Source: Porpolomopsis calyptriformis (lineage: Eukaryota; Basidiomycota; Agaricomycetes; Agaricales; Hygrophoraceae). Taken from it: a DNA stretch of 64,000 nt. The DNA lies in contig CATOCQ010000001.1 in NCBI GenBank assembly GCA_951640195.1, forward strand, positions 47,873 through 111,872. Reading direction: 5' to 3'. Below, in pieces: positions 21,971-33,330 of this stretch. Each line of letters opens with the position of its first letter. The stretch's first letter is position 1. The translations under genes were made by a program, and so were the position numbers. The notes below the pieces were generated by a model that saw only the letters and a list, made by a program, of their open reading frames with translations, was not told the origin of the DNA and did no database searches.

Positions 21971-24900
21971 ATGCCTCATACACAATCAGCGACTAGCAAC
22001 TTTCATGGGGATAATTACTCTGATAGTGATTCCTCCCAAGGCAACCCACCCTCTCCGATGAATATCTCCCCGACCCAAGGCCACACAACCAATCAACCTT
22101 CACCACGCTATACCCCTGAACCCAATGAAGGTGGTTGGAATCCCAATGATTTCCTGAACATCTCACCTTCTCCCAAAATTTCTGCACGCGGCATAGAGTA
22201 TGAACAAACAAACAAACATATCTTTATGTCTCTTTATTAACATATCATCACCAACTAGCACACAGCCAAACGCCCTCATCCACCAACCACCCCTTACCCA
22301 AGCCACCCAGCCTCCTTCCGATCCTGGCCAAGAGTGCCAAGTAGGTGAACAGACCCACCAGTCGGCTCCATCTCCATCTACCTCCACATCTCAGCCCATC
22401 AATCTCACGAAAGACAAGGCCGACTCACACAGGTATGTATTGGATCTGATCTGTGGCATAGCATAATGACCCACATTCTGTGGTAGTCTAGAGCCATTGT
22501 TGGCAGCATTGGAACAGGTGCAAGTCGGAAACAAACTAACGCTCGCAACATTTGAAAATACCGGCAACCAAGCCACCGCCCCAGCCCAGCCCATTCTTGC
22601 ATCCAAACCCACCACCCCAGCCAAACCCACTGCCCCTGCCAAACCCACTGCCCCTGCCAAACCCGCCGCCCAAGCCCAAACCACCGCCCCAGCCAAACCC
22701 GCCACCACCACCAACCCTGCTGCCCCAGCCAAATCCGCCCCCCCAGCCAAATTCGCCCCCCCAGCCAAATCCACTGCCCCTGCCAAACCTACCACCCCTG
22801 CCAACCCTGCCGCCCCAGCCAAGGATACAGCTAATCAACCTGCTGCTGTGATGCGCGGCAGTATAGCAGAGAACCAGCCCAAGTTCAATTTCAACCTCAG
22901 TGACTCGGCAAACATTCCATGTACATCATCCTACATTGTTTCTTTGATGAACAGTTGTTGACATTACACACTCTTTTTAAACAAAGCAACCAGCTCGAAC
23001 AGAGGCAAGCCGACATCACCTCCACTTCAGGATGAAAACTTCGGCATTGATCCGATGCTCACAGCATCATCTTCAATCAACAACTATCCATTGCCTGCAT
23101 CCTCCCCCTCCCTGGATCCACCATCTCAACCCAATGCGAAGCATGTGGGTGCAGAGAGGAGGAGTTCGTCAAGTGGAGCGACGAAAAAACAGACTTCCAA
23201 CCGTGTGCCCGAGAAGAGGAAGAGGAAGGCTGCTGCAGGTGGCCGTGCAGTGAAGCGACGGCGCTATGGGTTTCACACGTCAACCTGCATCACGGATGCA
23301 CTGCCAGGAAACCCTGGCGAAGACTTTCTCCATTCATTGGAGAACATGGATAAACTGACGTCGGAAATGGCATCATCATCTCAAGATGATGATGAAGCAC
23401 AAGGCAAGGGGTCGGCAAAGATGGTAAGAAGAGGGGAGGAAAAATAATTTATTATGAGTCCCGCTAATATGCTGCATGTTTTGGATAGTTTTGCCAATAT
23501 TGTAGTAATGGTGGGTCATTTGTGGTATGCAGTGAACCAGGGTGTGGTGTCATGCTGTGTGTTTCCTCGGACTCGACTGCGTGTGTCCAGTGGGATGTTC
23601 CTGAGGGAACTCCATGGCACTGCCTGAGGCATTGTCGCCTCAAAAGAATACTTCCCAAGGTTTGGATCTACTTCATGCAAGACAACACCACTGATTTTCC
23701 TTCTTCAGTATACAATCAACTCACGAATAAAATCATTCTTCCATGGGGGGAGGGTTATAACTCCCCTCCTCTACATCCACATATACACATGTGAGGCAAG
23801 AATGGTCAAAGAGACACTAACCGCCCCAAATATCGCAGGGCGATTGCAAGACTTTTACAAGCACAAGCAGGATGACCAGGTGAGGGACGTTTCCTCGAAT
23901 GACCAAGCAATTTAGGCTTATAGTATTCTATAAACAGCTCCAGACTATATACGTTTACTTGAATAATGGACACACTCTCAAAACATTGCGCTCACAAGCG
24001 GCGGAGTGGATAAAGCGATTCCCAAACTCAGTAGTCCTTGTCGTCCTTGAAGGCCATACTACAGTTCAAACGGGGGAATTAGTCTATGCATTCCCAGGGG
24101 CCAAAACCAACCGCCACGCCCACATCACCGAAGTAAGTAGTTGTTGGAGGACTTCATAAGAAGATGCTATCGTCGAACTGGAACTGAACCGGAACCGGTT
24201 TCCCCAGATTCTACGCGCTACTATGCAGGATGCATATGATCCCGTGTTTATACAGAACCCATCAATAAAGGGCTTGATTGCCCTGTGCTATGGGCACACA
24301 TTTCACCATGAGGGAAGTCTACAGTCGTGGAAGTCCCTGGTTGAAAGGTATGCAGGATTTCCCTCTTCCCCTTCCCCTTTGCGACTTCTGCCCAACAATC
24401 AATAAACCGTTTTATCCCTCCTTCTAGTAATATCTTCACTTGGGTCATTGGATTCTCCGCAAAGGTGTTATCGCCTATCAAAGTTACATCTGCATTGCCG
24501 TTATTCGTTGAGCTGGCATTCCTTCAGCAAGAGAAGAACGTGCAGGATGTGGAGGAAGCGCTGCATCGGTCATTTGACCAAGTAGACATCCTCTCACACA
24601 CACCCATCCTGCTCATTCGTGCATGGAAGGGATCGGAATCGGAATCAGGAGGTGACATTTCCGTCACGCAATTCGCGCTCTCCAACGAGGACTGCCCATG
24701 GGGATTGGATCCTCCAGCATGTCCAACATGTGGTGTGGGCTGTTTTGTAACGTCAAGCATGCTTGATAAGAAGGGCGATTGGTGCCGCCTTTCATGTGGA
24801 TTCTGCAAGTCGCGTGTGCAGAAGGTTCGTCGACCTAACTTTGTACAGGACTGTGACAAAAAGCACTTGCGGCCATACAAGTACTGTATTTTGCCGTTCC

Positions 24901-24980
24901 CTGTGCCACCTGACGCCTGGGCACATGCTAAGTGGAAGGAAGGTGGAAGGAAGAAGGTGGGCGAAACCCAGTCAACATGA
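21971..24980 (+). CDS. Pro/Ala-rich protein with PHD-like finger and possible clan CD (CHAT/caspase-like) domain
   Basis: The ATG at 21971 opens a multi-exon gene. The N-terminal third is Ser/Pro-rich and disordered, with a run of KPTAPAKP-type repeats at about 22590-22840 and a basic cluster (EKRKRKAAAGGRAVKRRR near 23215). A PHD-like zinc-finger pattern follows (CQYCSNGGSFVVCSEPGCG ... WHCLRHC, 23490-23640). Exons at about 23960-24590 then read VLVVLEGH, LIALCYGHTF and WVIGFSAKV...ALPLFVELAF. This matches the order His strand, Cys strand, then VxG...A..F...L seen in CHAT/caspase-like clan CD proteases (His near 24052, Cys near 24283). A second Cys cluster (CPTCGVGC ... CGFC) near 24720-24810 precedes the stop. 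The protease call is inference from pattern; the PHD-like finger is firmer. Confidence 0.6.
22590..22840 (+). repeat. In-frame KPTAPAKP-type coding repeat
   Basis: Tandem CCCACTGCCCCTGCCAAA-like units of about 18 bp in the gene at 21971-24980. They create long spurious Gly- and Pro-rich ORFs in other frames. Confidence 0.8.
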
Positions 24981-25480
24981 GTGGTGTGGACCTGCCCATT
25001 TATACAACTATATTGTACCACATCTTCCTTTGATACAAGTTGCCTCCTGAGCATGGGGCAGTGTTCGATAGTATCCTCTGTGTGATCAACAGATAAGACC
25101 TTCCTTTGTTGCAAGCCTGAGCATCATCTTTTACAAGCTTCTTCCAAGTTCAGTGCAGCAGAGGCCAGCATTTATTGGTCAAAATCTGGTATTTATATAT
25201 CGGTGGTATGTTGTTCGCAATACGGTATTAGGCCCTGCCTATTCGCCCACACCCATCCTCATTCCCGCCGTTGACTCTGATCCGCACCTTGCCTGTTCCT
25301 TCTCATTCACGATCAATCTTTCTCCTCTCCCGTCATGTATTTGGATAGTATTCTCGGCTACTGCAGCTTAGTAGGCCAAGTCATTGATACTGATTAACTG
25401 AACTGGAACTGAACTGGGACTGGAGGCAAAGAAAGAAAGGAACGTTAATCGAAACATTCCTTTCTACAGCCTTTCTACAG
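24981..25480. other. Intergenic stretch upstream of LINE fragment
   Basis: No exon chain recognised. It may contain displaced 5' sequence of the TET/JBP-like gene, because the LINE fragment inserted between here and the first recognised TET/JBP exon. Confidence 0.4.
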
Positions 25481-25495
25481 AAATGTGCGTCACGT

Positions 25496-26413
25496 TGCCC
25501 TGGAGTCATTCACTGGGCCATAGCCAACTAGGGAGAAAATCCCTGGTTGGGCTCGAGAGGTCAAAATCCATCACCGGTGGGTCTCTGAGAAAGGCAGAGC
25601 GTACCCATCCATGTTGTTACCACGTCGGTGCAGTGGTTAGTGTCCATGTGTGTGTGCAGCTGGGTGTGATCCCCACCTGTACCCTTTAGGGAGGTCGTAA
25701 TGACCAACTCTGCTATTGGACTGTATCTAGCTGGGAGGTCTTTGGACCACTGGTTTCTTTGCCACACCAATTAGGGAGACTTATGTCGACCTGGTCCAGG
25801 TAGTACACCTATAGGGGAGATGCTACATCGCTGAGGGCCACACACACGTCAAGAAGCATTGCTTTACTGCACTCAGGGTGCCTACAAGGGACCCTTTAGA
25901 CGGGTTACAAACGTGAGAACACATAATACAAGAGTGCCCGCAATGCGATGAACACCAAAACCTCCTCCGGAAAGCATCAAGAAATATCTCACTGCCAGAG
26001 ATCGTGGGTACAGAAAAAGGCGTAGACGCCCTCGCCACGTTCATACTCAAATCTGGAGCGTTCACCAAGACAGGCAGACCCTATGCCAAACCCAAACCCC
26101 CCACATTCGATGAAGAACCCACAGTCCCAGTCCAACAGGATAACGACACAACTGAGGGCAACCTAGCCCAGGAAGGCCAATCTATGGCCACATCCCCAAA
26201 TGCCGAAAACGGTGCAACTCAAGCACAATAAGAAAACACCCAACTCAACCCACAAATCACGAAACTCACTGCGTCACCCAAAGCCCCAGGGATTGACCCC
26301 CTCATATGTATATAAACAAAGTAGCAGGGCTGGTCATAGATAACCAGCCACCGCGTCTTAGCACGTACGTTTGCTTGTTGCGGTATATAAATGCTGAATA
26401 CAAAAAAAAAAAA
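25496..26413 (+). mobile_element. LINE (Tad-like) fragment with poly-A tail
   Basis: The 3' part encodes HIIQECPQCDEHQNLL and LPEIVGTEKGVDALATFI, a match to the end of fungal Tad-clade LINE ORF2 proteins (final Cys/His motif and C-terminus), followed by a 3' UTR and an A tract ending at 26413-26416. Target duplications AAATGTGCGTCACGT (25481-25495) and AAATGTGTGTCACGT (26414-26428) differ at one base. The first half carries a tRNA-like stretch near 25625-25690, so the element looks internally deleted rather than simply 5'-truncated. Confidence 0.8.
25625..25690 (+). other. tRNA-like (SINE-head-like) segment in LINE fragment
   Basis: GTCGGTGCAGTGGTTAGTG resembles an RNA polymerase III A box and GGTGTGATCCCCACC resembles a degenerate B box, spaced as in a tRNA with a variable arm. 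It is not a functional tRNA as far as I can fold it. Confidence 0.4.
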
Positions 26414-26490
26414 AAATGTGTGTCACGTGAGTCTAAGTTGAAGCCCACTGTGAGTTGCAAAGTCGTCAAGTACTACCCATTCTTAAAGTG

Positions 26491-28341
26491 AAATGCCTGT
26501 GAGAGGAACCCCACAAGTTCCACAACGAATGCATTGACTCATGGCTAACATTAAAGGATTTGCTACGCAGTAACACATTGTTGGAAGCTTCTGGCATACC
26601 GATCCAGACCAACATCCTCCTCCTCCCTCGCCTCCAAGCTGCAATTGACATCAAGCAGCATCCAGACTATGACCCAACTGAAGGGCAGGCATTTTTGCCC
26701 TATAATCAGCCTCCTCCGGTAGGGGATATGTCATATATGATGGGAGCCAACAATCTCAATGGTAAGGCAGAAATATCATAACTATTAAATGAAAACATAA
26801 CATTCCTATACAGGACATCCAGGAGATACATGCTGGGGAACAAAGAAAGCCAACCTCTTACCAATGATCACAGGTATGAACATACTGGCCAATAAGGGAC
26901 TAAACCCCCCCCTTTCCCCCCTGCATGTAAGGAAGAGTATTCCCTCCGTCAAAGGTCACCCTCGAACAACTTCAACTGTGAAGAGGTCAAAGAAATCAAG
27001 CCACAAGCATCGCAGGGAGCGACGGCAGGAAGCATCCCTCCACACGATAAAAGTGGGATGCGTCAAGCCTACCAACGTCAGACTGAAACACATCGCGTCA
27101 TCCACCCCAATATCAACCACGGTAGCAATGGAGACCCTTCCTGTGACTGGCCCTGGGTTCACAGCTCTGCGGTCAGAGAAGAGCAAGAGGATCGAGATAA
27201 AGGAGTATTCTCTGGAGGATGTGTTGAGAAACGCACCCCAATTTGGGTTTAGAATCCAGGAATGGGATGGCATGTAGGTCGATTTTTACCCAATCAAACA
27301 AGATTCTCGATCTGATTCGGTGAAAATGTACTGCTAGTCGTGCGACGCCAATCCTCGATTCTGAGGGGCGTGTGGTAGCTCTTCTAGGTGGACGTCCCCA
27401 GTCTCCTGAATGGGAAATCATACACAATGAGGCTGCCCAAAGAATCTCAGAAGCTCGGGGGCTTTGTGAATTTTCTGCAAAGGATGCATCCCACCGCCGG
27501 TGCCGCTCTCCATCCCTCGCCTGCGGTTTTTCATTCGGAGGAGGACAAAAAGTACAGTATACTTTTCCTCTGCCGCTATGTTATTTTAATCACGATCTTG
27601 GAACATTTTCGTAAAGGTTCCAGGAAATCTTGGCCTTACATATAACAATCACGCGGTCATGACGGATTTGATACAATGCTCTGCCATCCAAAGGATAGCA
27701 GGGTTCTCGAACGGGCTGTTTGCAGCTTGGGCACCACGCCTGTACAAGTACTACTCTACCACGATGTCGGGGCTCCTAGGCTACTATCCACAGCTTAGGA
27801 TGAACTTCAAAAATAGCGTCTGGAGTGCTATGACCTTCAACTTTGGTCCTAAGATGATATGTCTGCCTCATCGCGACTTCTCGAACCTTGCCTTTGGGTG
27901 GTGTGCTATTACTGCGTTAGGAGACTTTGATCCGAAAAAAGGAGGCCACCTTTTACTTTGGGATATTAAGTTGGCAATAGAGTTTCCCCCTGGTTCCACA
28001 GTGCTTATTCCTTCCGCAATATTCTGTCACTCCAACACCAAGGTGCAGGCACACGAGACCCGTGTTTCGTGTACACAATATGCAGCTGGAGGGCTGTTCA
28101 GATGGGTCGAGCATGGATATCGGACAGCGAATGATTTCATGATGCAGGATCCGATTGGGAAACTAGCCTGCAACTTGCAATCCTCCCCACGATGGAAGAG
28201 GGCATCGGAACTTTTCTCTACCTATTCAGAGCTAAGAGGGGTAAGCAACTTTCCATACTGCGACTCTTGCATGGCTCCGTTACACAACAACAACTTTTTC
28301 AGGAATCTCCCTCCGGTTCATAGCAGCATGTCTACTGTATA
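26491..28341 (+). CDS. TET/JBP-like 2OG-Fe(II) dioxygenase
   Basis: TET/JBP enzymes oxidise methylated pyrimidines in nucleic acids using Fe(II) and 2-oxoglutarate. Plus-strand exons run from about 26500 to 28341. A basic linker (SSHKHRRERRQ, near 27000) is followed by LDSEGRVVALLGGRPQSP (27345-27400), CGFSFGGGQ and PGNLGLTYNNHAV (27525-27655, split by an intron of about 75 nt) and the catalytic core at 27659-28240. The core has FGPKMICLPHRDFSNLAFGW with the Fe-binding His (27869-27871) and Asp (27875-27877), GGHLLLWDIKLAIEFPPGS, the distal His in FCHSNT (28028-28030) and the 2-oxoglutarate Arg in ETRVSCTQYAAGG (28061-28063). All ligands are present. The start is uncertain because a LINE lies immediately upstream. 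Closely similar proteins are expanded in basidiomycetes and associated with DNA transposons. Confidence 0.85.
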
Positions 28342-28401
28342 GAAGCTATGTCGCAGTGAAATATGTTTAGATTTTGATTTTGTACAAAGCTACTTCTTCA
28401 T

Positions 28402-28498
28402 TGTAAGTATGGAATGCAAGATTTTCCTGCTAAGAAAACTTTAAATGCCATCAATCCGTCAATCTATGACATGCCGAGGTAAAGGACCTTGGGTACAC
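28402..28498. repeat. ~90-bp inverted repeat flanking the alpha-kinase locus, left
   Basis: Matches the reverse complement of 30868-30955 at roughly 90% with an 8-bp length difference. Confidence 0.85.
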
Positions 28499-28499
28499 T

Positions 28500-29700
28500 G
28501 TATGATATTTACTGTTTGAAGTATAGTAATACATGACAATCCGAACAGAAAAAAAAAAAACCTACACCTTCGCGCTCACGCGAGTATGAGAGATGCGCCC
28601 CGATCAAACGATTGAGCTGAACCCACTCCTTTCGTTTCTGACCATATCGGTGATGAAACTTTGTGGGAAAGTTAGTGCAAAGGAGAATCCCACGTTTAAA
28701 AAAAACTCACCGGAACAATTTGCGGGAAACGCGGATAAAAAATCACGCGGCACGGACGGTGAGTGTTTTGAGGAAATGGGCTGGGTCCGAAGGATTTTTA
28801 CGCGTGACAAATGGCTTGGGGGGACGCTCCGGGAGATGGATGTTAAGAATGTCACCTCCAGCTAAGTAGAGGTTGCATTGATTGAACTGAATGGCGGACA
28901 TGGCGGCGGTGAAGCGGGATAGGGCAGCGCAAGAAAGAAAGGTGGTGTGTAATAGAAAAAAAAAGACTTGCTCGCTGTACTCTTTGCAATGTCCCTGCAT
29001 TGTATGAACGTATGCACTTTGAGTTTCATTGAGGTAGTGATATTCTCATCCTAATACTCCCTTGATAAACTTGAGCCTGTTATGTCCCGTACAGCTTGTA
29101 GTTGAGGAGGAAAGTGTCTGATTCCGTTAGCCAAGTAGGTTCCATGCATCTTTGGCTGTAGTGTCTGCACTTTACACAGTGATTAGCATGAGCACGAAGA
29201 GTTGACGAATGACTTGATGCCTAGAAGTTAGAGTTGTAGCCATTCTTTAGTGCGTTTCACTGCAATCAGGGTGCTGGTTGAAGTTTGAGTGATTGCCTGA
29301 GTTAGTCATTCACTCGTGCCCACTTCAACACAAAGCAGTAATTGAATGACCATCCAGCTCACAAGTATCGGCTTCGAAACTCACTGAGAGACCTCCAGGT
29401 TAACCTAGAGATTGGTTGGTTCACCATGCAAGGCTAATTCAATAGCAATCTGCAACTCAAGCTCAAATAACCATTACAACGAAAAGAAATTAAATTTGGA
29501 GATTAAAGCGAGGTATCTGAATTAAATAAAGGGAATGAAAGCGTACGAGAGTATACGTGCATGAGTATGATTGAGTGTGCGAGAGTGTATCTAGGAGAAC
29601 ATATGTGCGAGGAGCGCCGTGCGTATGAAAGCATATGTAAAAGAGCGGTGGATGTGAGAGCATATGTACGAGAGCGGTTATTCAAAGGACATACATGCGG
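28500..29700. other. Stretch without a recognisable gene
   Basis: Contains an A tract at 28550-28561 and, at 29545-29700, three imperfect ~33-bp units around GAGCATATGTACGAGAGCGG. Short ORFs here show no known motif. Confidence 0.5.
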
Positions 29701-29707
29701 ATTGGGA

Positions 29708-30805
29708 TTACAGTCCGAGAGACGTCAAGGAGATGCTTATATTAGTGAGCTCGCGGTCGTCGTTCATCGCTGCTGCTTTTGCTGCCGCTTTTTCGTCTTC
29801 GGCTTCCCGCAGCATCTGTTCAAGCGATGCACCAAAAAGGGGTGCCTTACCAGCTTTTGCCTTGGGGAGACCTTCCGGAATGTAGTAACGACAGAATCTA
29901 TTGCAAAGGTGATCATCGGTGAAATGTTGAAAACAGGCCCCTATGTTGCCGCCAGCGAAGAGGTTTCCAGAGAGTTCACTAAATATCATTCCATGAGTGA
30001 AATTGATGTGAGAGCATGCAACAAAATTTACGGGGCTGCTATGATTTGGGGATCAGAAAGTAGTGATGTACCACCTATTCTCAGGAAATAATCAGAATGC
30101 GGAATCAGTTAAATGCGAAAACAAACCTTGAACATCTGAAACGAAAGCCAACTTTTGAGTCTTCAAATATTGAACATGCTGAGTGAAGGCAAGAAATTCG
30201 CCTATCTGTTGTCGCTCAAGGTTGTTGGGGTGGGAAAGAGGAGAGCTACGGTCATTATTGATGTACTTGAGAAACTCGCCGTCGGTGTCCTCATCAATAC
30301 ACTCCTCAATCAAGAAAGTATGCCGCTCTTTATCGTCTGCAATGGCTAGGGCTACCCGAATGAAATGCAATCGAGGAATCGGGAACGATGGAGGACTGCG
30401 TTGTGCATTCTCCTGCTCCACAAAGTCATACACGAGTTGCATCAAAGCTGCACCCCATGTCGCACAGTACAACTCTACCGCCAACTTCTTTAATTGGGTA
30501 TGGCTATTATAAACAATGCGGGATGGTGCACGACCGAGTGCCCCATCAGCATCATGATAAAAGCATTGCTTGACGCACACTTTTGTGGAGGATGAAGTCG
30601 ACTGGAAGATAGGGATATTCATATGACCAATGTGTGCAACTTTCAAGGCGCTGGCCTTTGGTTTCATCTTCGGATTGAATGCGATTGTAGCTCGAATGGG
30701 GGGTTCTTTTGGCACACCGTCGGCGCCTTGAGCATGGGCAACAATGTCGTGGTATTTTGAAACGGCCATAACACGAGCTGTGCAATTGAAGGTTCGCGTG
30801 TTCAC
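29708..30805 (-). CDS. Alpha-kinase (MHCK/EF2 kinase family) protein
   Basis: Alpha-kinases phosphorylate Ser/Thr with an atypical fold. Three minus-strand exons (30805-30127, 30074-30032, 29978-29708) join in frame to a 330-residue protein. Visible signatures are KVCVKQCFYH (ATP-binding Lys region), AVELYCATWGAALM, HTFLIEECID (hinge), LAFVSDVQG followed after the first intron by LLSDPQII (metal-binding and catalytic loop), and GGNIGACFQHFTDDHLCNRFCRYY (Gly-rich and zinc-binding end with the His-x2-Cys-x3-Cys pattern). A Lys/Ala-rich tail follows. No inactivating change is visible. The locus sits between ~90-bp inverted repeats. Confidence 0.88.
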
Positions 30806-30867
30806 TAGTCTTCAATTTAGCCATGTACACTTGCGCACCGTACTTTAATCTTATGTTGCTATACTAG

Positions 30868-30955
30868 GTGTACCCAAGGCCCTTTACCTCGGCATGTCGT
30901 AGATTGACAGCATTTAAAGTTTTCTTAGCAGGCAAGTCTTGCGTTCCATAATACA
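30868..30955. repeat. ~90-bp inverted repeat flanking the alpha-kinase locus, right
   Basis: Reverse-complement partner of 28402-28498; distance between outer ends is about 2.55 kb. Confidence 0.85.
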
Positions 30956-31430
30956 GGCTATCGATAACATTAGCAAACCTTTGCCAAAATGAGACTGTTG
31001 GAAGGAAGGGAAGGGAAATCAACGAAAAACAGTAACTAAATCACTCAATCACCCCCTCACATCTTTTCAGTGATGAAAATTTCTAGTTACTGAAAAACAA
31101 TACCACAGAGTAGGTTTGTAGGTGCGAATCATTAGCAAATTGGAAAACTTACATTTAGCTAAGGCGGCAGCTGACTAGTCTACATTAAATTGACTTCACC
31201 ATGCCCAAAGTACATCTAATCATTGCATGATCACCACGAATCAGTGCCAGTTGATCTGTTTATCAGTAAATTTCAGTTACAAATGCTGTAATACAATGAG
31301 AAAGTCGCTACTATTCAAATGAGAAAAAGAGACCTTCGGTGATAAAATTTCATCAATTTTAGTTCCAATGGAGATGACCTCAACATCTCACTTGATTTTA
31401 TGGTTCATCCTTCTTTTATAATTACACTCA
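30956..31430. other. A/T-rich stretch, nothing recognised
   Basis: No ORF of note, no repeat seen. Confidence 0.5.
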
Positions 31431-31561
31431 CGATTGTCCAAACTGCCTCTTTTGAAGTGTGCAGCCAAGCATAAGTTATGCTTGGCTCGATTTGAACACC
31501 TACCAAATATAGGATCAACAAACATTCACAAGTTCCGAAAGCACTACCGAATCCGAATCCA

Positions 31562-32996
31562 ATGGCAGATCTCGATTTTATTCTCAACGATACCCATAGA
31601 TGGCAGGATGACATATCAGAGGTTCAACCAAGCAGCTGGCTGTGTCTATTTGAATTGGAGAATTCAAAGAACTACCTGTTCAAACCGATGGGTTCCGACA
31701 CAAAGATACGCTGGAAGTATTTTCCATTGGAATTCATTGCCTTTAATATCATCACGAATCAGTCTCGCCACTTTTCCTTGCCATTCATGCTGTGACAACA
31801 GGTTGCATTTCTTGATCTTCAATATTGGGCTAGCCTGGTTTCTGGAGATAAATCCATGTCGTGCTATTTAGAGCTGCTAAGGGATGACCTCCTTGAAGAA
31901 TTCTTCGCAATGGAACCCCCTTCCAGCTTTAATGAACAACCTTGGAGTACCCGGCCTTGGGCCATTCGAACGATGCACTCCTTTGGCCACTCGAAGCCTG
32001 ACCGTGACGCTTATCTCACCACATGCAGAGAACAGGGCTGGGAGAGTTATATGCATGGCGACCCATTGGAATATTGTACATGATGAATGGCTCCCAAAGT
32101 CCTGATGGTTTATACTACGTTCTATAATAGGATGGACAGATATTTTCAACAAATATAAAAAACAAAATACCTGGATGAATTCGGGTCATCAAATTATAGA
32201 CAGCCTTGCAAGCGCACTGAACAAAGCGAGGGAACATATCTCTGTGGGCCCTTCAAATGTTTTACTCTCTGCAGCCGACCTTCTCGACAAAGGCGACACC
32301 TGTTTGGCACAACAAGCTGGTGTGTGAATGGGATCCATCACTCTCATGCTACATCAGATATCCTAACTAAACGATCAGCCACAGTCAAGATCCCTGAGTT
32401 CGATATAAGTATCGAACCAACACATGTGGATAAATCACCATTGGATGTCGTATCGGCACATTCTACCTCAAAAGCTAGTACGTGAATGGGATCTATGGGT
32501 CTCATGCCACACCAGGTATCAAATATCTAGACTGATGATGATGATCGGCCACAGAGGAGATTTCTTCTTCATTCGCAGGCGAAATCGAACAGAGGCTTAG
32601 GGCTCCATTGCCAACATGCATCATGCAGCCAAACAAGTTAGTTTATTCAGCCGCTCAATAACTTAGCATCCTTTGACTACTGTATAGCAGACAATCATCT
32701 ACACGTGTGGCCGTGGTACGAACCTCGGAACCTCCAAGTAGGCAGGCTACTCAATGTGAATTTATTTATTGCATATTGATTTATTAACTTATTCTTATTC
32801 TTATTTCTCTCCCACTTCAACAGCACAGGTTGAACGAGGGAAAAACTACAAACAAAACAAGTGGAAGCGGAATAAAATGAAGAAAATGAAGGCAGCTCTA
32901 TTACGAGAGACAGAGGCTGAGTTAGCTGCGCGCAACCCACCCAGCCAACCGACGCGACCCAACCATTCAACCACACAGGTGAACCGAGGGAGATAA
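31562..32996 (+). CDS. FGHS-family protein A (unknown function)
   Basis: Exons at about 31562-31793 and 31800-32080 encode a Trp-rich N-terminal part and the motif WAIRTMHSFGHSKPDRDAYL followed by CREQGWESYMHGDPLEY. The same motif recurs in the genes at 35241-36010 and 37013-37660. Downstream exons (about 32190-32321, 32386-32479, 32556-32637 and 32821-32996) probably continue the gene with a helical region and a basic tail (KWKRNKMKKMK). No known domain recognised. Two of its introns are similar to each other. The extent beyond 32080 is inference. Confidence 0.55.
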
Positions 32997-33203
32997 TAGC
33001 TTCAAGGGTGTAGCGCATCTGCTGGGCCAAACACTAACCGCAAGTACAATGTGGGGCTCTATCTCCCTAAGGGATAGGGAGTCCAGAAGCTGCCACCTTT
33101 CTGTATATGTAAATAAAGCAGATTGTGTTTGGTATATCTACTAGGTTACATGAGGTTGTAATTGGTTTCATCGCAGGCAAGGTAATGTATGTATTCATAT
33201 ATG

Positions 33204-33219
33204 TTTTTTTTTTTTTTTT
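33204..33219. repeat. Poly-T tract next to CACGTGA
   Basis: About 16 T residues directly followed by CACGTGAGAC. Confidence 0.7.
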
Positions 33220-33330
33220 CACGTGAGACATGAGCATCAAAGTCCAACTCAATTGTATCGATTGTAAGACTGTAACAAAGTACAGGCATATGATAGCAGC
33301 ACATCAATAGATAATGAATAGAAACTGTCC

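Noticed and set aside
22391..22851. Gly-rich, Ala-rich and Pro-rich ORFs in several frames on both strands
   Set aside because: By-products of the KPTAPAKP coding repeat; only one plus-strand frame joins flanking exons.
28593..29000. Cluster of short ORFs on both strands
   Set aside because: No motif, no splice chain and mutually overlapping; probably non-coding.
29561..30091. 176-aa plus-strand ORF
   Set aside because: Antisense to the last alpha-kinase exon and its introns, whose minus-strand frame carries clear kinase motifs.
33204..33235. Poly-T followed by CACGTGA as a third LINE insertion
   Set aside because: Orientation and spacing differ (on the minus strand the A tract follows the CACGTG rather than precedes it), no LINE 3' sequence and no target duplication found.
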